DNA of 14,784 bases, taken from NCBI GenBank assembly GCA_023395695.1, contig JAEWYJ010000029.1, positions 1-14,784 of the forward strand. The letters run 5' to 3'. This stretch comes from Bacillota bacterium. GTDB taxonomy: Bacteria; Bacillota; Clostridia; Oscillospirales; Ruminococcaceae. Position 1 is the first letter of the stretch, and each line of letters begins with the position of its first letter. Shown in pieces: positions 7,640 through 14,597 of this stretch. The position numbers were made by a program, and so were the translations under genes. The notes beneath the pieces are model-generated. The model did not search any database. It worked only from the letters and a program-made list of their open reading frames with translations, and was not told the DNA's origin.

Positions 7640-7689
7640 TTTTCTCAGCGGTGACCCGCTGCTAAACGAACCGGCACTTCCTGAGAAAA
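7640..7689 (-). repeat. Inverted repeat TTTTCTCAG/CTGAGAAAA with nested pairings
   Basis: Perfect 9-bp arms (7640-7648 and 7681-7689) enclose 32 bases. Inside are two alternative pairings: the short hairpin AGCGG-GTCA-CCGCT (7647-7660), and CGGT with ACCG, which would extend the outer stem after a 7-nt bulge. The inner hairpin uses two bases of the outer stem, so the two folds compete. This arrangement is compatible with a conformational RNA switch or with a small inverted-repeat element. Confidence 0.5.
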
Positions 7690-7692
7690 TAC

Positions 7693-7726
7693 GCGCGTTA
7701 TGACGCCTGAGAGCTCAGTCATGCGC
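7693..7726 (-). repeat. Imperfect hairpin upstream of the internal promoter
   Basis: On the plus strand GCGC, ATGA and CTGAG (7693-7711) pair with CTCAG, TCAT and GCGC (7714-7726). This gives 13 base pairs, two 3-nt bulges on one side and a two-base turn. There is no T tract after it in either direction. It is one of several consecutive hairpins in the spacer. Confidence 0.4.
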
Positions 7727-7729
7727 ACA

Positions 7730-7756
7730 TTTAGAACCGCCCTGCGGCGTTTTAAA
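7730..7756 (-). terminator. Weak terminator-like hairpin after cbiJ
   Basis: About 22 bases after the cbiJ stop codon, TTTA-AAC-GCC pairs with GGC-GTT-TAAA around a GCAG loop, with a mismatch and a bulged base. The following sequence on the minus strand is TGTGCG rather than a T run, so full termination is doubtful. It may attenuate or protect the 3' end of the upstream cbiD-cbiJ message. Confidence 0.25.
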
Positions 7757-7778
7757 ACACATTTCGCTGTTCCGGGCT

Positions 7779-8546
7779 TTAAATAACGCTCTGGTCGGTT
7801 GTCAAAAAACCGGACAGCTTTATTTTTAGCTGCTCAAGCGTATCGCCGGTGTCCTCAGGTCGTGTTACCAGAACAGTCCGTACGCCGCACGCCCTTGCGG
7901 CGGCCAGCTTTTCAGGAAAGCCCCCCGCCGCACCACCGTCCTTAGTGACAAGCGTTTCAATGCCAAGCTGCTTAAAAAGCGCAGCGTTGAGCGCCTGTGA
8001 AAACGGCCCCTGCATAGCGATGATGTGGCTTTGCAAAAAGCCCAACGCCATACAATGTTCAATGGCCTCAACCGTCGGCAGCACGCGGGGATAGCAGCGT
8101 GCCGCAAAATCGTGCAGCTTTGTATAGGCCGCCAGCTCCTTTGAGCCGGTGGCAATCAGCACCCCGCCCATGCTTTGGTTAAGATATGCCGCCGCCTGCG
8201 CCACCGAGGAGACAACGACGCAGCCCTGTGCGTCGCTGCCCGGGCGCAGCAGCCTGAAATACGGCAGCCCGGTTGCTTGCGCCGCCGCCCTGATATTGCG
8301 GGTGGCCTCGTGCGCGTAGGGATGCGTGGCATCGATAACGCAATCAAAGCGCCGCTCTTGTGTCAAGGCCGCCATGCCCGCCGCATCGAGCCGCCCCACC
8401 CGGACAGTCAGCCGGTCACAGGGCGGCAGCAGCGCTCTGGCATAGTCGCTGGTCACACAGAGCGTCGTCTGTATATCCCATTGAAACAGCCACTCAAGCA
8501 GCGGATGGCTGTCCGCCGTGCCGCCAAAAACCAATAGCTGCTTCAT
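7779..8546 (-). CDS. cbiJ: Cobalt-precorrin-6A reductase CbiJ
   Basis: NADH-dependent reduction of the corrin ring of cobalt-precorrin-6A to 6B. The 255-aa product has typical family length and motifs: N-terminal VFGGTADSHPL (6-16), DATHPYAHEATRNI (residues about 72-85), ATGSKEL about residue 132 and the C-terminal TKDGGAAGGFPEKLAAA. The ATG overlaps the cbiH TGA as ATGA, and GAGG lies about seven bases upstream. It is the last gene of the tightly packed first block; the non-coding spacer begins after its TAA. Confidence 0.95.
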   Translation of the reverse strand: MKQLLVFGGTADSHPLLEWLFQWDIQTTLCVTSDYARALLPPCDRLTVRVGRLDAAGMAALTQERRFDCVIDATHPYAHEATRNIRAAAQATGLPYFRLLRPGSDAQGCVVVSSVAQAAAYLNQSMGGVLIATGSKELAAYTKLHDFAARCYPRVLPTVEAIEHCMALGFLQSHIIAMQGPFSQALNAALFKQLGIETLVTKDGGAAGGFPEKLAAARACGVRTVLVTRPEDTGDTLEQLKIKLSGFLTTDQSVI

Positions 8547-9271
8547 CGCTTCGCCTCGTAGCCGCGCAGCGTAACCATTTTTCCGCCCAGCTCAACCGTT
8601 TTGCCGTTGCCGATGAACACGGTACAGAACATGCCCGCAGAAAAATCGCGCAGCTGAGACAAGGGCATCAACCGTGCGGTTTCACCGTCGCGCCCAATAT
8701 TTTCGGCCACGCCGCAAAGCGTATCTCCGCCACGGTATTCCAGTAAAATATCGCAGGCACGCCGCAGATGATCGGTGCGCTTTTTGCTGCCCGGGTTATA
8801 CAGTACAACCGCAAAATCGCCCGTGCCCGCGCCGTGCAGCCGCTTTTCAATGACATCCCAGTCGACGAGCAGGTCGGAGAGCGAAACCACCGCATAATCC
8901 TGCATCAGCGGTGCGCCCAAAAGCGCTGCGCCGCTCTGTGCCGCCGTCACGCCCGCAAGAACCTCCAGCCTGACCGGGCCGGAAGGCTCCCACAGCTCAT
9001 AAAGCAGCCCCGCCATGCCGTAAACGCCTGCGTCGCCACTGCATACCATGGCAACATTCTGGCTTTCGGCAGCCTTAAGCGCCGCACGGCAACGCTCGAC
9101 CTCGCTTTTCATCGGGGTCGAAAAGTAGGCCTTGTCCGGAAAAATTGGCCGCACCAGCTCGACATAGGCGGTGTAGCCGCAAATTAAATCGCAGGCGGCC
9201 AGCGCGGCGTGCACCGCGCCGGTCATCCCCCCGGCACGGCCGGGGCCGATGCCCACAACAGATAACTTCAT
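8543..9271 (-). CDS. cbiH: Cobalt-precorrin-3 C17-methyltransferase (ring contraction) CbiH
   Basis: SAM-dependent methylation at C17 coupled to ring contraction to cobalt-precorrin-4. The 242-aa tetrapyrrole methylase has VVGIGPGRAGGMT near the N-terminus, CGYTAYVELV, CSGDAGVYGMAGLLYEL, LAGVTAAQSGAALLGAPL, SLSDLLVDWDVIEKRL and YNPGSKKR, all typical of CbiH/CobJ. The start is the ATG at 9271, with GGAG six bases upstream. An in-frame ATG at 9295 would add eight residues and swallow that ribosome binding site. The gene starts 26 bases after cbiG and overlaps cbiJ by four bases. Confidence 0.95.
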   Translation of the reverse strand: MKLSVVGIGPGRAGGMTGAVHAALAACDLICGYTAYVELVRPIFPDKAYFSTPMKSEVERCRAALKAAESQNVAMVCSGDAGVYGMAGLLYELWEPSGPVRLEVLAGVTAAQSGAALLGAPLMQDYAVVSLSDLLVDWDVIEKRLHGAGTGDFAVVLYNPGSKKRTDHLRRACDILLEYRGGDTLCGVAENIGRDGETARLMPLSQLRDFSAGMFCTVFIGNGKTVELGGKMVTLRGYEAKR

Positions 9272-9297
9272 GTTGTTCTCCTCTGTAGCGCCCATAG

Positions 9298-10302
9298 CTA
9301 GGGTGCTTTGGTAATTCGCACAACGTGCGCGGCGCGGGCCACCGCCATTGTCACACCATTAAAGGCCCGCTTTTTAATAAGCAACGCACCCTTGCCGCCC
9401 AAAACCGCGCTGCGCTCGCAAACATTGTCCACACCCGTCGTTCGCCGCACAAAATCCGACGCGGTAAAGTCGCCGGGCAGCGCGGCGAGCGCCTGAGCCG
9501 AAAAGGTAACGAGCGGCAGCTGCGCTGCCCGGCAAAAATCCAAAAGTCCCGCCTCATTGGCCTTAAGGTCAATGCTGCACACCCGGCCAAAGGCGCGCGG
9601 CTCCAGACTAAAGTCTGTGCAAAGGCGGTTAAAAGCCGAGTGTATGTCCGACGCCGGCGTATGCTTTTTACAGCCGACGCCCAGCGTAAGAACCGGCGGG
9701 ACAAGCTGCAGCGCCGAAGTCTCACCGACCTTTATGCCAATTTTAACGTCAAAGGGCGGATAATCGGTCAAAATAATCTGCCCCTCCAGCGCGGGGTCCA
9801 GCACCGTTGCAAAGCTGCTTTTTAAGCGTATCGCTTCGTGCGACAGCAGCCGTGCCGAAACCTGCCTGATGCGCTCAGGGTTGCAGATGGCGTAGCCCTG
9901 CTCAGTCGCCCAACTGTCAATGGCAAAAAGGCCGTTGCAGTCGGTCGCAGTGGTAATAACCGCCCGTGCCCCCAGCAGCCCGGCCAGTTGTTTGGCCAGC
10001 GCATTGGCTCCGCCGATATGCCCGGATAAAATAGGCACAACAAATTCGGCACATTCGTCAATGACAAGCACCGCCGGGTCACGGGTTTTGCTGTCGGCAA
10101 AGGGCGCAACAGCCCGTACGGCAATACCCGCCGCGCCAATGAACACCAGCGCGTCCGCCACCTCAAAATGCTGCGCCGTCCAGACGTGCAGCCCGTCTTT
10201 GGGGCAACGTCCGGCGCTGCAGCCGTCATTGGGCCACAGTGCCTGCAGCCGCTTTGCCAGCAGCAGGCCTTTTTCGGAAAACGCCAGCATCGCCAGCTTC
10301 AT
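9298..10302 (-). CDS. cbiG: Cobalt-precorrin-5A hydrolase CbiG
   Basis: Opens the ring-A delta-lactone of cobalt-precorrin-5A and releases the two-carbon fragment as acetaldehyde. This step is characteristic of the anaerobic pathway. The 334-aa protein has the N-terminal CbiG domain (about 1-130, including VFIGAAGIAVRAVAP and PILSGHIGGANALA). It also has the C-terminal domain (about 205-325, beginning LTLGVGCKKHTP and including GVDNVCERSA). The ATG overlaps the cbiF TGA as ATGA, with GGGGAGG seven bases upstream. Together with CbiD it is the strongest evidence for early cobalt insertion. Confidence 0.96.
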   Translation of the reverse strand: MKLAMLAFSEKGLLLAKRLQALWPNDGCSAGRCPKDGLHVWTAQHFEVADALVFIGAAGIAVRAVAPFADSKTRDPAVLVIDECAEFVVPILSGHIGGANALAKQLAGLLGARAVITTATDCNGLFAIDSWATEQGYAICNPERIRQVSARLLSHEAIRLKSSFATVLDPALEGQIILTDYPPFDVKIGIKVGETSALQLVPPVLTLGVGCKKHTPASDIHSAFNRLCTDFSLEPRAFGRVCSIDLKANEAGLLDFCRAAQLPLVTFSAQALAALPGDFTASDFVRRTTGVDNVCERSAVLGGKGALLIKKRAFNGVTMAVARAAHVVRITKAP

Positions 10303-11060
10303 GGCTGTGCCTCCCCTTTACGAAAAGCGGTGGTAAAGGCGGGGTCGTAAAGCTTTGAGCGCGCGTAGTCCGCGCCTAAAAAGCCACCCACCGTAATGAG
10401 CGCCGTATGGGTAATATGATTCTTTTGCGCCGTGTCGTGCAGTGTACCCACCGTACAGTGCAGCACCTGCTCCTGTGGCCAGGTCGCCTTATAGATAATC
10501 GCCGCCGGGGTATCGGGGCTATAGCCCCCCACGACCAGCTCTCGTTCCAGCGCTTCGGTCAGCCCCGCGCTCAGAAAAATAACCATTGTTGCCCCATGCG
10601 CCGCAAAGGAGGCGATGCTCTCACGCGGCGGCACCGGCGTTTTGCCCGCCATGCGGGTGATAATGACGCTCTGGCTGACGCCGGGCAGCGTATACTCCGC
10701 CTTTAGCGCAGCGGCCGCGCCGCAAAAGCTTGAAACGCCCGGTACATAATCGTAAGGGATACCCGCAGCATCAAGCTGATCCATCTGCTCGCGGATGGCG
10801 CCGTAAAGGCAGGGATCTCCGGTATGCAGGCGCACGACGCTTTTTTGCTGTGCCGCAGCCGAAAGCATGACCGCCATAACCTGCTCCAGCGTCATTTGTG
10901 CGCTGTTATGGACAACGCAGCCCGGTCTGGCCATTTGCAAAAGCTCAGGATTAACCAGACTGCCCGCGTAGATAATGACATCGGCACGCTCAATGAGCCG
11001 CGCGCCGCGCAGCGTAATCAGGTCGGCGGCGCCGCTGCCCGCTCCCACAAAGCTGACCAA
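10299..11060 (-). CDS. cbiF: Cobalt-precorrin-4 C11-methyltransferase CbiF
   Basis: SAM-dependent methylation at C11 giving cobalt-precorrin-5A. The 253-aa tetrapyrrole methylase has FVGAGSGAADLITLRG at the N-terminus, YAGSLVNPELL, the HTGDPCLYGAIREQM segment and YVPGVSSFCGAAAAL. I chose the TTG at 11060: AGGAG lies exactly eight bases upstream, and the protein then begins MVSFVGAG, like family members. The GTG at 11069 would overlap the cbiL stop as GTGA but has no room for a ribosome binding site and adds three residues. It starts five bases after cbiL and overlaps cbiG by four bases. Confidence 0.94.
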   Translation of the reverse strand: MVSFVGAGSGAADLITLRGARLIERADVIIYAGSLVNPELLQMARPGCVVHNSAQMTLEQVMAVMLSAAAQQKSVVRLHTGDPCLYGAIREQMDQLDAAGIPYDYVPGVSSFCGAAAALKAEYTLPGVSQSVIITRMAGKTPVPPRESIASFAAHGATMVIFLSAGLTEALERELVVGGYSPDTPAAIIYKATWPQEQVLHCTVGTLHDTAQKNHITHTALITVGGFLGADYARSKLYDPAFTTAFRKGEAQP

Positions 11061-11065
11061 GGTGC

Positions 11066-11755
11066 TCACTCCTTTACGATGACGATTGTAAAGTAGCCCG
11101 ACAGGTTAAAATCAAAGTCCGCCGGGATGGTTTTTAAAAGCCTTTCGCCCGGCAGGCCGCAATTTTGCACCAGCATGGCTTTATCGCGCAGCCCTTGCTC
11201 AGTCAGCCGCGCCAAAAGCTGCGGCAGCGCCTTGCCCGCCTTCATCAGCACCTTGGTGCCGGGCAGCGCCAGCGCCTGTCCGTCGTCGGCTCCGGCCGGA
11301 ATGATATGCACCGGCCGGTTCATCTCGGTTAAGCTAATGCCCAGCGCCGCAGCCGACGCGCAAAAGCTGGTCACACCCGCCGCAACTTCGACAGGATAGC
11401 CCTCCGGCGCAAGCAGCCCGGCCATATATGAAAACGAGGAATAAACCGACGCGTCACCAAGGCTTAACATCGCCACATCCTGCCCGCGGTCCAGCGGCGC
11501 CTTGAGCAGGTCAGCCAGCCGGCGGTGGCTTTCGTCGAGCTTTTGCGTGTCCCTGACCATCAGAAAGGGCAGCAAAACAATTTCCTTTTCGCTTAAATCT
11601 ACCACCTGCGACGCAATATCCAGCGCCACCGTGCCGCCGCCCCCGGTCTGAGGCACCGCAATAACCGGGCAGTGCTTTAACAGTCGCACCGCCTGTAAGG
11701 TCATCAGCTCGGGGTCTCCCGGCCCCACACTGACGCCGTATAACCGACCTTTCAA
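11066..11755 (-). CDS. cbiL: Cobalt-precorrin-2 C20-methyltransferase CbiL
   Basis: First methylation of the cobalt branch, at C20 of cobalt-precorrin-2. The 229-aa protein is a tetrapyrrole methylase beginning MKGRLYGVSVGPGDPELMTL. It includes LSLGDASVYSSFSYM and AAGVTSFCASAAALGISL. The TTG at 11755 is preferred because GGAGG lies eight bases upstream, the resulting N-terminus matches the family, and the TTG overlaps the cbiD stop as TTGA. An ATG at 11770 immediately precedes and overlaps that ribosome binding site and would add five residues (MEDKR). The same stop-start overlap style recurs through the operon. Confidence 0.95.
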   Translation of the reverse strand: MKGRLYGVSVGPGDPELMTLQAVRLLKHCPVIAVPQTGGGGTVALDIASQVVDLSEKEIVLLPFLMVRDTQKLDESHRRLADLLKAPLDRGQDVAMLSLGDASVYSSFSYMAGLLAPEGYPVEVAAGVTSFCASAAALGISLTEMNRPVHIIPAGADDGQALALPGTKVLMKAGKALPQLLARLTEQGLRDKAMLVQNCGLPGERLLKTIPADFDFNLSGYFTIVIVKE

Positions 11756-12891
11756 GCGTTTGTCCTCCATTTGTTTAATAATTCTTCGCCCTGTGCCGTG
11801 ACGCCCAGTAGCGTGTAGCCGTCATAAAACACGGCGGCCCCCACCTGAAAAGCCCCTGCGGCGCAATGGGATAAATGCGCCTGTATCGCCTGCAGCAGGC
11901 TGCCGGTGACGGCATCCCAAAGCCCGGCAGCAGCCAGAATTTCAAGACAGGCGTCGGCGGTAGCCGCCTGCATCAGCGCGGTGCAGATGGCGCGGGGTGC
12001 GCCGCAGCAGGCAGCGTGGGCGGTAAACAGCTCGGTCCGGCAGTCCGCTATGCGGGAGTGGGTATTCATAATGCCGCCCGCCAGCTTGACCGCCTTGCCA
12101 ATATGGCTGACCAGCAGCACCTCCGAAAAGCCGTATGCTGCTGCAAAGTCGAGACAATCCCCGATAAAATTAGCGCATTTAACCTGCGGAATGCCTTTAA
12201 GCGCCGGGTGCTCCCGCGCGAAATGCTCGGCGTAGTTTCCGGGCGTAAGCAACAGCCGCTTGCTGCCGTTGGCCGCCAGCATTTTCATTTCCACCTCAAT
12301 GCTGTCAAGCAGGGCCGAAAGACTCTGCGGTTCCACAATGCCGCTGGTTCCAAGAATTGAGATGCCGCCGGTGATACCAAGGTTGGGGTTAAAGGTTTTT
12401 TTAGCTATTTCGGCCCCCGCAGGCGCAAAAATTGTCACCTGAAGGCCGCCGCTGTAGCCCGCCGCCGCACAGGCCGCGCGCACCTGCCCGGCAATCATCT
12501 CCCGCGGCACCGAGTTGATGGCCGCCGCGCCCACCGGCTGGTCAAGCCCCCGTTTGGTCACACGGCCTATGCCCTCGCCCCCGTCGATAAGAATGTCTTG
12601 TCCGTCATGCTTTTTGACCGAGGCGTAGACGAGCATGCCGTCGGTGGCGTCGTGGTCGTCGCCGGCGTCCTTGCGCACGGCACAGACAGCCTCGTCAGGC
12701 AGCAGCATAACGGCCTCCAGCCCGGCTTCAACGCGCAGACCGCGGGGCGTTATCAGCGCGGCAGTATCCAGCCGCCGGTTTGAAAGCAGCATAGCCGCAG
12801 CCGCACCGGCCGCCAGCGCCGCGCAGCTGCCGGTGGTATAACCACAGCGCAGCCGCTTTGCACCGCTGACAATATAATGCTCAAAGGACAA
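11752..12891 (-). CDS. cbiD: Cobalt-precorrin-5B C1-methyltransferase CbiD
   Basis: Methylates C1 to give cobalt-precorrin-6A; the non-homologous anaerobic counterpart of CobF. The 379-aa protein has the CbiD signature RCGYTTGSCAALAAG (15-29). Further matches are FNPNLGITGGISILGTSG, GNYAEHF and LVSHIGKAVKLAGGIMNTHSRIADCRTE (written here in part: HIGKAVKLAGG, NTHSR). The start is the TTG at 12891, with GGAGGGG six bases upstream. An upstream in-frame TTG at 12927 would add 12 residues unlike the family and lacks a ribosome binding site. It is the first gene of the cobalamin operon, after a leader of about 135 nt. Confidence 0.95.
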   Translation of the reverse strand: MSFEHYIVSGAKRLRCGYTTGSCAALAAGAAAAMLLSNRRLDTAALITPRGLRVEAGLEAVMLLPDEAVCAVRKDAGDDHDATDGMLVYASVKKHDGQDILIDGGEGIGRVTKRGLDQPVGAAAINSVPREMIAGQVRAACAAAGYSGGLQVTIFAPAGAEIAKKTFNPNLGITGGISILGTSGIVEPQSLSALLDSIEVEMKMLAANGSKRLLLTPGNYAEHFAREHPALKGIPQVKCANFIGDCLDFAAAYGFSEVLLVSHIGKAVKLAGGIMNTHSRIADCRTELFTAHAACCGAPRAICTALMQAATADACLEILAAAGLWDAVTGSLLQAIQAHLSHCAAGAFQVGAAVFYDGYTLLGVTAQGEELLNKWRTNA

Positions 12892-12967
12892 GCCGTTCCC
12901 CTCCCCCGGCACTGGTTTTTTGCGCAAAGTATTCGGCTAAAGCATGGCGCAAATCACACGGCCCGCC

Positions 12968-13001
12968 GGTCCGGCCAGGGCATAAATTTACCGCCGGAGC
13001 C
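12968..13001 (-). promoter_or_regulatory. GC-rich hairpin in the cbiD leader
   Basis: On the minus strand GG-TCCGGC (13001-12993, one bulged C) pairs with GCCGGA-CC (12975-12968) around a 17-nt loop containing TAAATTTA. The second arm can instead join a GGCC/GGCC pairing further on, and CCGGCGG occurs twice (12991-12997 and 12963-12969), so alternative folds are possible. It lies in the 5' leader where a cobalamin riboswitch would be expected, but the B12-box sequence could not be found. It could be an attenuator or an unfamiliar regulatory RNA. Confidence 0.35.
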
Positions 13002-13030
13002 AGCGCTTTTCAATGCAATATTAGTACTAT

Positions 13031-13059
13031 ATAATACCACAAACGGCGCCGTTTGTACA
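13031..13059 (-). promoter_or_regulatory. Candidate promoter of the cobalamin operon
   Basis: On the minus strand TGTACA (13059-13054; four of six matches to TTGACA) is followed after 17 bases by TATTAT (13036-13031; five of six matches to TATAAT), with AT-rich sequence beyond. Transcription would begin near 13024, about 130 nt before cbiD. The -35 element lies in the loop of the 9-bp palindrome at 13043-13068, and the spacer covers one arm. Promoter and HD-GYP terminator therefore overlap. Confidence 0.4.
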
Positions 13060-13068
13060 CGGCGCCGT
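13043..13068 (-). terminator. Stem-loop downstream of the HD-GYP gene
   Basis: ACGGCGCCG and CGGCGCCGT form a perfect 9-bp, very GC-rich stem with an 8-nt loop, about 110 bases after the HD-GYP stop. On the minus strand it is followed by TTGTGGTATTATAT, a short and imperfect T-rich tail, so terminator strength is moderate. The same palindrome straddles the -35 region of the cobalamin promoter and could instead act as an operator. Confidence 0.45.
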
Positions 13069-13177
13069 CCGCTTATTCACAGTTTTGCGTACCGCCCGGC
13101 TGTACAAGGCGACGGTCTGTCCAAAAGGGTTAAACGAACCGGCTGACTGTGCCGGCAATACCGCGCCGCCGGTCGGG

Positions 13178-14302
13178 CTATCTTTTAACCAAAAACAGCT
13201 CCTTGGGCAGCTCGGATATTTCGCTGCTGCCCAGTGTTCCCGACACAACCACGCTTAAATAGCGCAAATCGGTCATAAGATCAATCTCGTCCCCTTTTTT
13301 AAGGCCCGCGCTGCCGTGTAGGATGCGCACCTTGGGCCGCAACGTATTTTCGGGGTTGTTTTGGATGACAATGCCGACAGCCCCGTTGCTTAAGGATACA
13401 ACCGAGCCCAACGGATAAGCCGCCACCGTGCGCAAAAAGCATTGCAGCAGCTCGTGGTCAAAGTGAACATTGCTTTGCGCCATCATATATTCAAGTGCCT
13501 CAGCCGGCATCCAGGCACGCCGGTACGACCGGTCGGAGGTCAAGGCGTCATAAACGTCAGCCAGCGCCAGAATGCGGGCATAGATGTGAATTTTATCTCC
13601 CTTAAGGCCAAAGGGATACCCCGTGCCGTCATATTTTTCATGATGGCAGGAAATGCCGTTGAACACCCGCTGCGTCAGGTTCTGATTATGGCGCAGCCGT
13701 TCGATAGAACGCAAGGGATGGGTTTTAATCTCTTCAAACTCCGCATCGGTCAGTCGGGTGGGCTTATTGATAATTTCCAGCGGAATGTCAACCTTGCCGA
13801 TATCATGCATCAAACCGCAGAGCGCCAGCTCATTGAGCTGCTTCTGGTTATATTTCAGCTGCACCCCAATCAGCACGCTGAGCATTGCAACATAAACGCA
13901 ATGCGAATAGGTATAATTATCGTAGTCCTTAATGGTTACCACGTCGACGAGAAAGACGTCCTGATGCAGAATGGACATGACCAGGTCTTCCGCAAGGTGC
14001 ATACTGTGGTTAAGCGCATGCTTCGAAAGGGTATTCGTCCGCTCGCAGTCGTCAAAGATATTTTTAAGATCGCAAATAACCTTTTTCTTATAGGCCGGTT
14101 CCAGAATTTCAACAGGGTCAATGTCGCTGGCTATGGCGCTCTCAACATAGGCGCCGCCTATCTCGGCATCTACCAGCCGGCGGATGAGCGTCTCGTTAAG
14201 CGTCTGTCCCTGCACCAGCAAAGCAAACATTGAGCCATAGGCAGAAATGTCCTTGGCCAGTACCATTCCCGGTTTTAAAAAATGCGTTGGAACATAGATC
14301 AT
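13178..14302 (-). CDS. HD-GYP domain protein (probable cyclic-di-GMP phosphodiesterase)
   Basis: Predicted cytoplasmic phosphodiesterase hydrolysing c-di-GMP or a related cyclic dinucleotide. In the 374-aa protein the N-terminus resembles other HD-GYP proteins (LKPGMVLAKDI at 9-19). The HD-GYP core at about 125-290 contains LMHDIGKVDIP with His166/Asp167, CHHEKYDGTGYP (219-230), LADVYDALTSDRSY (247-260) and FDHEL. A C-terminal extension (about 295-374) resembles the small beta domain often found after HD-GYP. There is no signal peptide, membrane segment or receiver domain. The start is the ATG at 14302, with GAGG six bases upstream; a start at 14344 would add 14 unlikely residues. It is a separate transcription unit, so its neighbourhood with the cobalamin genes gives no functional clue. 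Confidence 0.93.
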   Translation of the reverse strand: MIYVPTHFLKPGMVLAKDISAYGSMFALLVQGQTLNETLIRRLVDAEIGGAYVESAIASDIDPVEILEPAYKKKVICDLKNIFDDCERTNTLSKHALNHSMHLAEDLVMSILHQDVFLVDVVTIKDYDNYTYSHCVYVAMLSVLIGVQLKYNQKQLNELALCGLMHDIGKVDIPLEIINKPTRLTDAEFEEIKTHPLRSIERLRHNQNLTQRVFNGISCHHEKYDGTGYPFGLKGDKIHIYARILALADVYDALTSDRSYRRAWMPAEALEYMMAQSNVHFDHELLQCFLRTVAAYPLGSVVSLSNGAVGIVIQNNPENTLRPKVRILHGSAGLKKGDEIDLMTDLRYLSVVVSGTLGSSEISELPKELFLVKR

Positions 14303-14392
14303 ATAAGACCTCACAGATAGGAGTGGTTCTTTGGGGCTTGTCACCGGATCATTTCAAAGCTTACAGAACACCATCCTGCATACCGCACAGAC

Positions 14393-14561
14393 CGCAGGCA
14401 TTGCGCTCTGACGCCATACCCCAAATGGCCGGTAAATACAGGCATATTATAAATTCCTCAGCCCAGACTGCCGCATACGTTTTAAGGCACACGCCGCAAG
14501 AACAGGCTTGACCTGTGCAAAAGCGCTTTTGGGGGAGCCAACAGACCCCGCTCTCCCTGCG
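14393..14561 (-). ncRNA. Candidate structured RNA (6S-like fold) or long structured leader upstream of the HD-GYP gene
   Basis: The minus strand can form a long imperfect helix. CGCAGG (14561-14556) pairs with CCTGCG (14398-14393). A 4x4 internal loop follows, then GCG with CGC, TCTG with CAGA, and CCCCAAA (14534-14528) with TTTGGGG (14425-14419). A large unpaired centre separates this from an apical stem of about 11 bp (14499-14468) whose loop reads CCTTAAAA. Closing stem, internal loops, central bubble, apical hairpin and ~170 nt size are the layout of 6S RNA, and GCCTTAAAAC also occurs in E. coli 6S RNA as I remember it. No terminator separates it from the HD-GYP gene, so it may be only a leader. 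Found by hand pairing, not by a covariance search. Confidence 0.35.
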
Positions 14562-14597
14562 CATGATACCGCGTATATTAAAAGCATTATGCTTATT

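Larger units (their letters stand above)
7474..7778 (-). other. 305-bp structured non-coding spacer between cbiJ and cbiET
   Basis: This stretch interrupts an otherwise overlapping operon and contains no convincing gene on either strand. It holds at least five inverted repeats (7516-7537, 7587-7602, 7640-7689, 7693-7726, 7730-7756) and a candidate promoter at 7602-7631. The repeat at 7587-7602 is a CTGCG/CGCAG stem with a 6-nt loop. The dense secondary structure suggests a functional RNA leader or a small inserted repeat element rather than decayed coding sequence. No B12 box, tRNA or transposase remnant could be recognised. Listed as one region because its boundaries and function are unknown. 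Confidence 0.6.

Noticed and set aside
12892..13177. Cobalamin riboswitch before cbiD
   Set aside because: I looked on the minus strand for the B12 box and the GCCACTG-type conserved blocks and did not find them. I therefore do not annotate one, although a model search could still find a divergent version.
13442..14233. 263-codon open frame on the plus strand antisense to the HD-GYP gene
   Set aside because: It is the shadow of a clearly conserved protein with intact HD and GYP motifs. Its translation has no recognisable domain, and no ribosome binding site supports it.
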